A DNA stretch of 64,000 nt from JACCZX01 sp963829995 (GTDB lineage Bacteria; Pseudomonadota; Gammaproteobacteria; Burkholderiales; Burkholderiaceae_F): the NCBI GenBank assembly GCA_963829995.1, contig CAWHKW010000031.1:248001-312000 (forward strand), in the 5' to 3' direction. Both the position numbers and the translations under genes were made by a program. A model generated the notes under the pieces. It worked only from the letters and a program-made list of their open reading frames with translations, did not search any database and was not told the origin of the DNA. Positions 53,441-63,423 of this stretch are shown piece after piece (position 1 is the stretch's first letter; the number at the start of each line of letters is the position of its first letter).

Positions 53441-53938
53441 TCAGAAACTGACCGTGAGCTGCAAAGTTTCCGAGTAATTGCCAGCCGGAACGAACTGCGC
53501 GGAAGGTGCGACGCCGGTCATCGTTTGATTCACTGCAAACGAGTTGTTGCCGGTAATGCCGAAGGAGCCTGAGGGAAATGTCCCGCAGCCCGCGTTTCCC
53601 CAGACGGTGCTCGTCGCGTTCTGATAAATGTTGTAACCGATGGTCGCATCGAGCGCCGGCTGGCGTCGCATCGTGCGTCCGGTAGCGCCCACACAGGTGC
53701 CCGACGAGCCATTCGTGAGCTGCATCGACCAATTAACAGTGGCGCTACCCGGTGGCGGACTGTTCTGACAGTTGAGCGTCACGGTCACCGTGGCATTCGC
53801 CGCCGAAAGCGGGTCATAGGTCATGAAGTTCATCGCGCCGGTGGTCGAGACCGAGCAGCTGACGGCCGCGCTGGCAGGCAGCGTTGCAACGAACAGAGCA
53901 GCGGCGAGCAGACCCTGAAGTACCCGCGCGGCGATCAT
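53441..53938 (-). CDS. Spore coat U (SCPU) domain pilin
   Basis: 165 residues from the ATG at 53938, which overlaps the usher stop (ATGA). Signal peptide to ASAAVSC; core CSVSTTGAMNFMTYDPLSAA and the terminal donor strand GNYSETLQLTVSF are typical of Csu-type secreted U pilins. It is last in a four-gene chaperone-usher cluster and the only one without a frameshift. Confidence 0.9.
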   Translation of the reverse strand: MIAARVLQGLLAAALFVATLPASAAVSCSVSTTGAMNFMTYDPLSAANATVTVTLNCQNSPPPGSATVNWSMQLTNGSSGTCVGATGRTMRRQPALDATIGYNIYQNATSTVWGNAGCGTFPSGSFGITGNNSFAVNQTMTGVAPSAQFVPAGNYSETLQLTVSF

Positions 53939-56314
53939 TTGACCTCCGTGCACACGAACGGGCCGAGCGTCGGAATCGCCTCTTTGGGCGGCGCGGTATA
54001 GCCGGCGATGAAACTGCAGCGCCCATTCGCGAGCTGCGCGGTGTAGCGCGCCGATGGCGGCAGGTCCGGTACGAAGATTTCGCCGTTGTGGCCCGACACG
54101 AAACTTTGCACGACGTCATGCGACCGAACCGTGATACCCGCCGGCAACGGCGAGCCGTCAGCAAGGCGGACTGCGAGCACCGCGCCGATCCGTCGGCGCG
54201 CTTCGTAGTCGGCGAGGGTGCCGGCGCGGTAGCTCGGCACGACCTGCAGGTCGCGGTGCCTGATCGTCACATCCATCGGCAGATCGCGCTCGTCGATCGT
54301 GATGCGGTTGGCGGAGTATGGACTCAGCCGCGGCAAGACAATCATGCCTTCTTCGTTGGTGCGGCCGATCGGGTTGCCGCCGTGGAACACCCGCACGCCT
54401 TCGACATCGCCGACCTTCACGACGCCGAAACTTTCGGTGATCAGGCGGCTGGCGAATGCAGTGCCGGCGATCACGCCAACCCCGCCGCTGGCGGAGGCCC
54501 GTACCGCGCTCGTTCCCTCAAACGAAGACGCTTCCAGCGTGTACAGGCCATAGGGCCAGGTGTAGGCGAGTCCGGCGTCGAACTGTTCCTGCGTCGTCGC
54601 CCGCAACCGGTAGCCAAACCCCTGGTCGGTTGGGTAGCTGCGCTGCACCGTTGCGCCCGCGTAGGAGTTGCGTTGCGGCCCGCTGCGATCCGCGGAGCCA
54701 TCCACGGACACCATCGTTCGGCCGTCGAGCGGCACCGACAGGCTGGCGAACACCGAGGTGCTGCCCGATCCGCTGTAAGCGCGTGACACCGAAACGTTAA
54801 AGAATATTCCACGCGGTAGCGTCACGGAGTAGGTCAGTGCGACGGTGTCAGTGCCCGGCAGTCCGCGGTATCGCTGGGCGGCCCATGCGAGACCGAGCGA
54901 ACCGGAAGCGCCCAGGTTGGTTCCTGCAGACACATACGACTGCCGCTGCAGCACCGGTGACAACTCGTCGCCGATCAACCGGAACTCCGGGCTGGCCCAG
55001 ATCGAGCGCGCGGAGAAATTGAAGCGGCGCCCCTGATATTCATAGCCTCCAAGCAGCAAGTGACCGTTGCCTGCATCGCCATCGCTGACAGCGGCGCCGG
55101 CGGTCACGATGCCTGCCACGCCGGGCGACCAATCCACTGTTGCGCCGAGCGCACGCACGGTGTCGTCTGCCTCGAAGCGGCCTTCGACGGTCAGACGATC
55201 GTCGATGCCGCGCCGCCAGTAGCCCGACCCCATCGCACTGCCATAGTCGAAGCTTTCCAGACCGTAGTTCTGGCGGGTCGCACCGAGAGCGATCTGGAAT
55301 TCGTCGAGCCCGCCGCGCAGCAGCCGGCGGCTGGCATAAAAGGGCTGCGTGATGACCTGTTGCTGACCGAACGCATCGCGCACCACCAGTTGCACATCGC
55401 CGGCGCCGGTCACCAGAGGAACATCGTTCAGCGTGAACGGACCCGGCTGCACTGGCTGTGTCGCGATCCGCGCGCCGTTGACGAATACATCGACGGTGGA
55501 AGGCACTACCGCGGTGCCAGCAAAGGCCTGCAACGGATAGGTGATCAGATTTGGCTGCAGCAGAAAGTTGGTGCCGTACTGGATGCCGCCGAAGCGCACG
55601 CTGCGACCCCAGGCGCCGGCCTGCGTGAAGCTGTCGCCCAAGCTGCAGCGTGCGCAGGCCGTCGCGATCGTCGCGGCGAAATGCGGTGTCGAAGCGCACG
55701 ATGCGGTCCGTGGTCTGGCTGCTGGGTCCGGCGCTGTTGGCGGCTGCGGTGGCGATCAGCGAGCCGGTGCCTGCACTCGCGCCGAGCTCGAAGAAGCCCG
55801 AGCCATAGCTGTCCGCCGACGACGAGTAGCCAAACAGCGTGTAGTTCAAGAAGCCGGCGAGCGGTGCAGGCGACAATGGCAGCTTGCCGGCGCCGAAATG
55901 AATGTCGTCGCGCGCAAGCAGTGCCGGGGGAATATTCAGGATAAGCCGCTGGAATTTCTGTTCCAGATTGGCATGCGCCCCAGGCAGGTCGGCGATGGCG
56001 ATGAACGACCGGTCTTCGAACTGCAGTGGTGTTGCGTTCGGGACATTGACGCGCCACTCGCGCAGCGCTGCCGCATCGATCGCGATGACCGCGCCGCGTT
56101 CTACGAGCGCGAACGCCAGCCCTTTCGGCTGCCCGTTGACGATGCTGTCGAGTATTGCGACCTGGCGCGCCGCAGTAAGCGCGGACAATTGCGCCAGCAC
56201 GTTGTCCTGCCCCGCCGCGGGCGGAGCGCCGCAGGCCAACGCGGCGGCAATGGCCGCGGCGATCGCGCTAGCGCGCGGCCGGAACGTCGACCGAGACGCG
56301 CTGATCGTCATCAT
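53935..56314 (-). pseudogene. Csu-type outer membrane usher, frameshift near 55640
   Basis: The N-terminus (signal peptide to PPAAGQDNVLAQ, then FNYTL-like barrel entry LNYTLFGYSSSADSYGSGFF) is in one frame until LRTLQLG near 55645. The rest (GDSFTQAGAWGRSVRFGGIQ, plug and barrel to FVCTEVK) is in another, to the stop at 53935. Together it is a complete FimD/CsuD-like usher of about 790 residues that would export pilins across the outer membrane. Confidence 0.88.
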
Positions 56315-56982
56315 CGTTGCCGACCAGTTGGAGCGCGAGCGCTCCCTTTGCCGCCTCGGGCAGATCGATCACGAACGACGACTTCGCCAGCACGACGATG
56401 CGCGCGACGGTATCGAGTAAACGCGTGCCGTCGAGCACCTGCACTTCACGCAATCGCAGATGCCGCCCGCCGCTGTTTTCAGCGACCAGCCGACTGCGAT
56501 CGCCGACCTGTTCGAGACGCCAAGTGACAGCTGCGGTGCAGCGCGAACCACCGGTTCGACGAACAGCGGAATGTCCATCGCGATGCTGATGCGAAAGCCC
56601 GGCGCCGGCGTCGACGAGGCAACCGGCACTTCGCTGAAGACCACGCGGTAGGCGCGCTCGACATCGCGCGAGCGGCGCGCCGCGAGACGCCACGCGGACC
56701 AACTGCTGCGCGCCCGCGGCAAGCTTGAAGATCGGCGGGTTGACGATCAGCGCGCGTGTCGTCCCGCGACGTCATTGCCGTTTTGCGTCCAGGCATAGGG
56801 CTTGTGCCTGGATCACGACCTCGTCGGTGCCGGTGTTGGTGACGACGACCGAGCCGGACATCGCTCGGCGCGATCGTCAACCCGATCGGCGCCAGCCCGA
56901 AACTGGCGGCGACCGCCTCGAGAGCGGTCGCCGAGTCAAAACCAGGGCCGAGCAGCCCCTGCAGAGCGCCCCGCGCGCTCAT
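56268..56982 (-). pseudogene. Csu-type periplasmic pilus chaperone, several frameshifts
   Basis: Starts at the ATG at 56982. Pieces of a PapD-like chaperone appear in three frames: GLAPIGLTIAPSDV, then VERAYRVVFSEVPVASS and FRISIAMDIPLFVEPVV, then LVAENSGGRHLRLREVQVLD to the stop at 56268. Order and spacing are right, so the gene is recognisable but broken at two or more points. Confidence 0.78.
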
Positions 56983-56998
56983 AGCGGCGCTTCTTCCG

Positions 56999-57555
56999 TC
57001 AAAACTGACCGAAACCGACACCGAGACCGTGTCGAGAATACGGTCGCGAACCGGCGTGTTTCGGTCGACCGTGGTCTGGAAGCACAGAGCTTAACCGTGC
57101 GCGGCCCACCGCTCGATGGCGAAGGCGGCGCTTGCGGCCAAGCGATCGTACGCGCCATCACCCCAGGCCGTTGCCAACGCCGTGCGACGGTGTATCGACC
57201 GCGCTAAATCCGGCGGCTGACGTGACTTCATACCGAACAGTAATTACGCCGTCGTTGACCATGCGACGCATACGTCGCGTGCCGCCGATCATGGATTCGC
57301 GCCATTGCTACCATGACCTAGCGGTGCTGCGCCGCGGTTGCACGTGAGCGTGACCGCAGCCTGTCGGCAGTGAATGGAGTCGACGCCAGCGGTGTTTGCG
57401 CGCCGAAGCTCGGCATCAGCAGGTCGCGCTCGAGCACTGCAAGCTTGGTTTGACCGTGCACCTGACGTCACGTTCACATTGCACCTGCGCCAGCGCAGCC
57501 ATCGGTAAACCCGCGAGTAACACGCCGGCCGCGAAAACACGAATGAATTTGCTCA
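56999..57555 (-). pseudogene. SCPU-domain pilin, several frameshifts
   Basis: Signal peptide KFIRVFAAGVLLAGLPMAAL and AQVQC in one frame, then PSFGAQTPLASTPFTADR and AVTLTCNRGAAPL in others, and a C-terminal DTVSVSVSF just before a TGA at 56999-57001 that is one T out of frame. This is a first pilin gene of the Csu-type cluster, broken by several indels including one at a T run. Confidence 0.65.
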
Positions 57556-57719
57556 TTGCCGATTCCCTTAAGTGTCGTCTGAACCGGCGCAATGTAGCCA
57601 GAAGGCGCTATTCAAAATTGGCGAAATGCCTGTCAGACGTAGGTCACTTCACCGCTGCAGGTACAAATTGCAGATGCGTGCCCCGACGAGCGGTGAATGT
57701 AGGAGAAATTCGTACGTCA

Positions 57720-58234
57720 TCAGAGGCGAAACGCTGACATCGTTGCGCGACGAAGTTCTCGAATCGAAGCGGTCACCATGACTAGCGCCGATCTGACCGG
57801 CGACGCGCGCGAGCGCCGATGGATCAACACGCTCAACGCCGTGTACGCGCCCGATGAAGGCCCGCAATTCAACGTGCCGTACGGCGGCAGGCTGATCGAG
57901 CGCAACGACGCCATTGGTGGCAGCAGCTTACACGGATCTGTTGTAGCTGGAGATTCAGCACGAGTTTGCATCGGGCTGGAACTTCGCCTCGCACATCGGT
58001 GCACGCCATTCGTGGGATGCCGACGCTGTCGATTACAGTGCCGGCGCTTCAGTCGGTGTGCGGTTGTTGCACAACGTATGGATCGCCGCGCGCTACAACC
58101 CGCTTGGGTTCAACGATCCGGACTTCTCCGGCACCGCCTATAGCGCCAAGGGCTTCTTCGTGAAGATGCGCATCGTGCTCGATGCAGTGCGAAGCTCAGA
58201 CAGCAACAGCGGCATTGCCCGCCTGCGCTGGTAA
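57720..58234 (+). pseudogene. C-terminal remnant of a large outer-membrane beta-barrel protein
   Basis: Frame one reads ETLTSLRDEVLESKRSP and then ARERRWINTLNAVYAPDEG; frame two continues with FASGWNFASHIGARHSWDAD, SVGVRLLHNVWIAARYNPLG and FNDPDFSGTAYSAKGFFVKM to a stop at 58234. This is the last part of the barrel seen at the end of large DUF11-type surface proteins. The rest of the gene is missing, so this is a truncated and frameshifted remnant next to the pilus cluster. Confidence 0.6.
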
Positions 58235-58242
58235 CGCACTGC

Positions 58243-58977
58243 CTAACGAGGCCTCAGCACGCGCGGTGGGAAATAGGGCTTCTTCAACGCGCGTCCTTGC
58301 CCCAGAACAAAGCCGGTGTTGCGCGCCAGATTCAATTGTTCTTCGCGCTCGATGCCGGCCAGCACAAACGTCTCGCGCGTCAGCCCCAGCGCGTTGACTT
58401 CGCGCGACATCTCCTGCCACGTTTCTTCGCGCGAACTGATCGGCGCCAGCATCTTCGCGAAATCGGGCGCAACGAAGTCGATCGCCGCCATTTCCATACT
58501 CGGCCGCGGCTCGGCAAACCGGTAGCCGACCGCGATCTGATACGAGCGCAGCAGATCGATGAATTCGCGCACGCGATACGGCCAGCGCAAGCGCTCCATC
58601 GCGCCCCGTAGCAAAACCGAAAGACGATGCGCGGTGTAGCGATGCGCTTCCAATACGTTGGCAAATGCTTCGAGCGACCGCTCGACCGAACCAAAGGAGA
58701 CCGTGACGGCAACACGCTCCACTCGTTCGTGCTCGAGCATCGAGAACGCGTGCTCCATGGCAGCCAGCTGAATTTGCGAACGCAGCGAACGATCAGGCTC
58801 GAAATCCGCAGTCCAGACGTAAAGCTCATCGAACCAGCGCTGCGATCCCACCAGCGTTCGCGTCGGCCACACCAGCGCGCGCACACGCGAGCCGAACCGG
58901 CTCAGCGAATCAACAGTGGGATCGAGTTCGACTTGGTGGCTGCCGAGTTGCTCGGACCGGAAGGTGTTGCTTGCCAT
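58243..58977 (-). CDS. Degenerate EAL-domain protein, paralogue 1
   Basis: 244 residues. Four features resemble the last part of an EAL phosphodiesterase: VAVTVSFGSVERSLEAFANV, a helix with YQIAVGYRFAEPRPSMEMAAI, DFVAPDFAKMLAPI and AGIEREEQLNLARNTGFVLG then QGRALKKP. The EAL motif itself and metal ligands are not recognisable, so it is probably not catalytic and may bind a partner or ligand. A paralogue follows upstream. Confidence 0.65.
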   Translation of the reverse strand: MASNTFRSEQLGSHQVELDPTVDSLSRFGSRVRALVWPTRTLVGSQRWFDELYVWTADFEPDRSLRSQIQLAAMEHAFSMLEHERVERVAVTVSFGSVERSLEAFANVLEAHRYTAHRLSVLLRGAMERLRWPYRVREFIDLLRSYQIAVGYRFAEPRPSMEMAAIDFVAPDFAKMLAPISSREETWQEMSREVNALGLTRETFVLAGIEREEQLNLARNTGFVLGQGRALKKPYFPPRVLRPR

Positions 58978-59043
58978 TAGTAGACGAATCGTGCCACGAC
59001 GACGGGTGGCCGATTCTCTTCTAAATACCGGAACTACGGAGTA

Positions 59044-59748
59044 CTAACTTCGCGTGGGTAGCGTCGGCGGCGGATATGGCATACGAATCGCGCGACCTTG
59101 TCCGAGCTCGAAGCCGACGCGGCTGGCGGATTGTTGTTGTTGTCGTGTTTCGAGCGCGCCAACGATCGTGGTTTTCGTGTCGAGCGAAAGCGCGCGAACC
59201 TCGAGTGCCAGATCGTTCCAGGCATCGGCGCGCGCAGAAGTCGTTGCCAGCACCTTGGCAAAGATCGGTTGCACCAGATCGATCCCGGTCAGCTCCATGC
59301 TGACACGCGGCGCCGAAATGCGGTAACCCACCATGAACTGCCATCCGCGCAGCATGTCGGCAAAAGCGCGCAGCCGATAGCGCGAGCGCAAGCGTTGCGG
59401 TGCGCCGCGCAACATCACGAACATCCGGTGCGCCAGTAGCAGATTTTTTTCGAACAGCTCCGTCAATGGATCCAGCGAGCGCTCGACGGTGCCGAACGAC
59501 ACCGTAACCCCGATGCGATCGACCAGGTCGTACGCCAGCCAGTCGAAGGCATTGCGCAGCGCATGCAGCTGGATCCCCGCGCGCTCGGTTGTCGATGCAC
59601 TGCCTCCTTCGGTCCACAGGTACAACTCGTCGAACCAGTGTTGATCCGAGGTAAGCGATCGGGTCGGCCAAAGCGTGGCGCGCACCGATCCGCGAAAGCG
59701 GCCGACGCCTTCGCCAGACGATGGATAGGGAGCGCTCTGAGGGGACAT
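59044..59748 (-). CDS. Degenerate EAL-domain protein, paralogue 2
   Basis: 234 residues, aligned along its whole length with the previous gene: VRATLWPTRSLTSDQHWFDE, VTVSFGTVERSLDPLTELF, GYRISAPRVSMELTGIDLV and GFELGQGRAIRMPYPPP. It likewise lacks a catalytic EAL motif. The pair is tandem with 66 bases between, which suggests a duplication followed by divergence. Confidence 0.65.
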   Translation of the reverse strand: MSPQSAPYPSSGEGVGRFRGSVRATLWPTRSLTSDQHWFDELYLWTEGGSASTTERAGIQLHALRNAFDWLAYDLVDRIGVTVSFGTVERSLDPLTELFEKNLLLAHRMFVMLRGAPQRLRSRYRLRAFADMLRGWQFMVGYRISAPRVSMELTGIDLVQPIFAKVLATTSARADAWNDLALEVRALSLDTKTTIVGALETRQQQQSASRVGFELGQGRAIRMPYPPPTLPTRS

Positions 59749-59888
59749 ACGTCACACGACCGAAGTGAACCCAGCATTCTGTGGGCCCACCGCAGGGTGA
59801 ACATACCCAGAATAGGCGGTGTAGGGCATGGTTGAAGCCAGCAAACCTGACGGACGGGCGGCGCTAGCGGCTGATCTGATCGTCTCTA

Positions 59889-60971
59889 TCAGGCGGCGCG
59901 CCGACATTCTGGAAAGAGCGCTGCCAGCTCGGCCGGGGCCGCAACGCCGCGCTCGGTGATGATTCCGCTCACCAGTCGCGCGGGCGTGATGTCGAAGGCA
60001 GGATTGGCCACAGGGGTGCTTTGATTGACGATGCGTACGCTGGCCAAAGCGCCGTCAGCGGCAAGGCCGACCAGCTGACTGACCTCGTCGACACTGCGTT
60101 CCTCGATCGGGACATTCATCTCATCGTGCAGCGACCAGTCTATGGTCGGCGATGGCACGGCTACGTAAAACGGCAGGCCATTGTCGCGCGCCGCAAGCGC
60201 CTTCATGTACGTGCCAATCTTGTTGGCAACGTCGCCGCGCGCGCTGACACGGTCGGCTCCGACGAGCACTAGATCGACATCGCCTCGCTGCATCAGGTGG
60301 CCGCCGGCACTATCGACGATCAGCGTATGCGGCACGCCGTGTGCCGCCAGCTCCCACGCAGTCAACAGCCCTTGATTGCGCGGCCGCGTCTCGCCGACCC
60401 ACACGTGCAGCGGCACACCCGCATCGTGTGCCTGGTAGATACCGGACAGTGCAGTGCCGTAGTCGACCGTCGCCAGCCAGCCGGTGTTGCAGTGAGTGAG
60501 CACCTGTACGGTGCGCTTCATATCGGCATGCACTGCCCGCAACAAATTAGCGGCATGGCGACCAATCGACTGATTCAAAGCGACGTCTTCGTCGGCAATT
60601 CGTGCTGCTTCAAGCCACGCGGCGGCTGTCCGCTGCTTCGGTGGCAACGGCGCCAGTACGGCACGCATCCGGTCAAGCGCCCAGCGCAAGTTCACGGCGG
60701 TCGGGCGCGCCGCGTTCAGGCGTTTATGTGCAATTGTGAGGTTCGCGTCACTTGCATCCTCGCGCATCGCCAGTGCCAGGCCGTACGCGCCCGCCACTCC
60801 GATCAGCGGCGCGCCACGCACCACCATCGTCTTGATCGCGGCGAGCACGTCGTCGCTGCTGGTCAGCGTTCGTGTTGCGAACGCATGTGGCAATCTCGTT
60901 TGGTCGATGACGCCGACTGCATCGTCATCGATCGGCCAGATCGAGCGATAGTGAGTGGTACCGACGTTCAT
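59889..60971 (-). CDS. mtnA: S-methyl-5-thioribose-1-phosphate isomerase
   Basis: 360 residues, full length. Motifs: TMVVRGAPLIGVAGAYGLAL, LTHCNTGWLATVDYGTAL with the catalytic Cys, ETRPRNQGLLTAWEL and DLVLVGADRVSARGDVANKI with the catalytic Asp. It turns methylthioribose-1-phosphate into methylthioribulose-1-phosphate in methionine salvage. No mtnB, C or D is in the window, but a RuBisCO-like protein with a cupin is, so the product may enter the isoprenoid shunt. Confidence 0.95.
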   Translation of the reverse strand: MNVGTTHYRSIWPIDDDAVGVIDQTRLPHAFATRTLTSSDDVLAAIKTMVVRGAPLIGVAGAYGLALAMREDASDANLTIAHKRLNAARPTAVNLRWALDRMRAVLAPLPPKQRTAAAWLEAARIADEDVALNQSIGRHAANLLRAVHADMKRTVQVLTHCNTGWLATVDYGTALSGIYQAHDAGVPLHVWVGETRPRNQGLLTAWELAAHGVPHTLIVDSAGGHLMQRGDVDLVLVGADRVSARGDVANKIGTYMKALAARDNGLPFYVAVPSPTIDWSLHDEMNVPIEERSVDEVSQLVGLAADGALASVRIVNQSTPVANPAFDITPARLVSGIITERGVAAPAELAALFPECRRAA

Positions 60972-60996
60972 AAAGGATTACGGCGCGGTATCGAAA

Positions 60997-61027
60997 AGCA
61001 AAACGGCCCTGCGCAGGCAGGGCCGTT
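60997..61027 (-). terminator. Intrinsic terminator of the outer membrane protein gene
   Basis: On the minus strand AACGGCCCTGC, loop CTGC, GCAGGGCCGTT, then TTGCTTTT. Confidence 0.8.
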
Positions 61028-61050
61028 CGGGAAGAAAAAGCGCCCCGTTG

Positions 61051-61680
61051 TTAGAACCGATAGCCTACGCCAAGCGTGTACGCGTCGACGTCGTACTTCG
61101 GATTGATGTTGTCTTTACCTTCGGTGCGGTCCCAATCGAATCGCGCTTGCCACTGGGCTCCGAAGTCAAACGTGCCACCCAGGCCGTAGATAACGCGACC
61201 CTTGGTTTCGCGCGCTTCAGAGTTGAAGTAAGTCACGGCGCCCGTCGTGTTGTCCTGCACCGCCGCGTTGCCGACGAACTTCGAAGTGACCGCCGCGTAG
61301 CCAAGCTTTGCGTGCAGACCTACCGGCCCGAGAGGTGCGCGCAACAGCACCGATAGACCCATTGCGTAGGTGCGACCGTCCGAAGCACTCGGCAATGGCG
61401 TCGTATTAATCGGCGGATTGATTAGAAATCCCGGCTGGTGAGCTTCGCCGAAATGAATGAACGCGCCTTCCAAGCCGATCCACGGCCGCCACATATAGCC
61501 GGCCTGCACCCGCCATGCCGTGCCATCCTCGTCACAAGTACCGCCGCCCGCGGCGCAAAAATCGTGATATCGGGAAATACCAAGGCCGGCGCCGATGTAG
61601 CCGGGTGGCGAGGCATATACCTGTGCCGCTGCGGTCCCCGCCGAACACGCCAATAACGCTCCCACCAACAAGTTGCGCAT
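61051..61680 (-). CDS. Outer membrane beta-barrel protein
   Basis: 209 residues with a signal peptide (LLVGALLACSAGTAAAQ) and an eight-strand barrel pattern of alternating aromatic residues, ending in YTLGVGYRF with the C-terminal Phe needed for outer membrane assembly. FHDFCAAGGGTCDEDGTAWR-like segment (here YHDFCAAGGGTCDED) holds two Cys in a surface loop. OmpA-type barrel; role unknown. Confidence 0.85.
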   Translation of the reverse strand: MRNLLVGALLACSAGTAAAQVYASPPGYIGAGLGISRYHDFCAAGGGTCDEDGTAWRVQAGYMWRPWIGLEGAFIHFGEAHQPGFLINPPINTTPLPSASDGRTYAMGLSVLLRAPLGPVGLHAKLGYAAVTSKFVGNAAVQDNTTGAVTYFNSEARETKGRVIYGLGGTFDFGAQWQARFDWDRTEGKDNINPKYDVDAYTLGVGYRF

Positions 61681-61759
61681 ACCTGCTCCTGTAAAGAGTT
61701 CGGCGCAGTCTAATCAGACCTCCGGCCGGTAGCAACGCCAACCGTACAATGTTTACGTC

Positions 61760-62680
61760 ATGTCTCTTTCCTCACTTATCAGTCGATTGACCTTGGCGCT
61801 TGTGTGCTGCGCCCTGCTGCCGATGCTTGGGGTAGGTGACAGTTATGCGCAAGGTAACGATCGGCGCGGTTTTCTGTGGGAAGTGCGCAAGGGCAAGCAA
61901 GTGGGCTGGCTGCTGGGCACGATTCACGTCGGGCGGCCTGAGTTTTATCCGCTGCCGGCGTCGCGGCTGGAGCAGTTGAAGCGTGCTGATGCGATTGTGC
62001 TCGAGGCCGATATTTCCGATGCTCCGCGTGCGATCGCAGCCACGCAAAAGTACGCGGTGTATCCGGAAGGAGCGCCTGGACTGGAGACTCGGTTGACGCC
62101 GGAGTTGCGGCAACGGATCGAAGCCGTGTTGTCGCGCAATCAGCTCGACCCGGCGCCGATGATGCGGATGAAACCGTGGATGCTGGCTAATGTGCTGGCG
62201 CTGTTCGAGGCGGCGCAGGCGGGATATGTACCGGGGTTGTCGGTGGAGGCTTACTTGCTGCGCGTGGCGAAAACCGAGAGCAAACCCATTCTTGAATTCG
62301 AAGGCATCGAGCAGCAGTTCGAGCTGTTCGAGAAAGCACCGTGGGCGACACAGATCGCGTTCCTGGAAGAGGCGCTGAAAGCGGTCGAGTCGCGGGGCGC
62401 ACGGCGCGAGTTGAACCGTATCGTGCAAGCGTGGGAAGCGGCAGATCGGGGTTCGCTCGAACGCTTGCTGGCCGAAATGCGCGCGCAATCATCGGTTGGA
62501 TCGCGCTTTACCGTCGACACCATCTTGCTGGGCCGCCACCCGCAGATGGTGCGCAAGATCGAAACGATGATGGCCGATGGCAAGTCGTACGTGTTCGCGG
62601 TCGGCGCGCTGCACCTGGTCGGCCCACAAGGGTTAGTCGAGTTGTTGCGTGCGCGCGGGTACACGCTCGTTGAACGGTGA
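61760..62680 (+). CDS. TraB/GumN-family protein
   Basis: 306 residues with a signal peptide to SYAQG. The two conserved GxxH motifs are WLLGTIHVGRPEF and FAVGALHLVGPQGLVELL, with ADAIVLEADISDA between. The fold is related to Tiki metalloproteases, so a periplasmic or surface peptidase role is possible. Ends 25 bases before pdeM. Confidence 0.9.
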   Translation: MSLSSLISRLTLALVCCALLPMLGVGDSYAQGNDRRGFLWEVRKGKQVGWLLGTIHVGRPEFYPLPASRLEQLKRADAIVLEADISDAPRAIAATQKYAVYPEGAPGLETRLTPELRQRIEAVLSRNQLDPAPMMRMKPWMLANVLALFEAAQAGYVPGLSVEAYLLRVAKTESKPILEFEGIEQQFELFEKAPWATQIAFLEEALKAVESRGARRELNRIVQAWEAADRGSLERLLAEMRAQSSVGSRFTVDTILLGRHPQMVRKIETMMADGKSYVFAVGALHLVGPQGLVELLRARGYTLVER

Positions 62681-62705
62681 CTTCGCGACTCGTGGTCGGC
62701 AAACT

Positions 62706-63423
62706 GTGACGACGCCACTGCTGGACGTGGCGCAGGTTCAGATCGGCGGCGCGAGCTGGATCCTGTCGGCGCAGCGTGCGGCATTCTGGTGCGAGCGCCG
62801 CTGGCTCGTCGTCGCGGACGTGCATTTCGGAAAAGCGGCCACGTTTCGCGCACTCGGCGTACCGGTGCCGCAGGGCACGACGGCGGACAGTTTGTCACGC
62901 CTCAGCCAGCTGATCGATCGCATGCAGCCGAGCACGGTCGTGTTTCTCGGAGACTTGTTTCATGCGCGCGAGGCGCACGCGACAGCAACACTGGCGGCGC
63001 TGTACGAGTGGCGCGAGCGCTACGCATCGCTCGAGCTGGTACTCGTCGAGGGTAACCATGATCGCAAGGCAGGAGCGCCGCCTGCGGCAATGCGCATTCA
63101 GTGTGAATCCGACCCGTGGCGGGTGGGCGACTTCGCGTTTTGCCACTTCCCGCGCTTTGTGTACGGACGCCTCCGCGTTCGCCGGGCACCTGCATCCTGC
63201 GATTCGCCTCGCCGGCCGTGCAGACGACAGCGTCCGGCTGCCGTGTTTCTGGCTACGCGACGGATTGACGGTGCTGCCCGCGTTCGGCGCGTTCACCGGC
63301 GGTGCGACATTCGATCGAGAAGAAGGCGACCGTGTGCTTGCCGTCGCCGGAGACCGCGTCGTCAACGTACCGGCGCCGCGCTACGAATCCTTGGCTTCTC
63401 GGGCCAGCGGCGAAAACACGTAG
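62706..63423 (+). pseudogene. pdeM: Ligase-associated DNA damage response endonuclease PdeM, one frameshift
   Basis: From the GTG at 62706 the reading has metallophosphoesterase motifs VVADVHFGKAATFRALG, VFLGDLFHAR and VLVEGNHDRKAGAP, then shifts near 63165; FAGHLHPAIRLAGR and LPAFGAFTGGATFDRE follow in the next frame to 63423. Full-length apart from one indel. PdeM is normally next to the ligase, exonuclease and helicase genes, which here lie 13.5 kb away. Its end overlaps the convergent dioxygenase gene. Confidence 0.82.
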
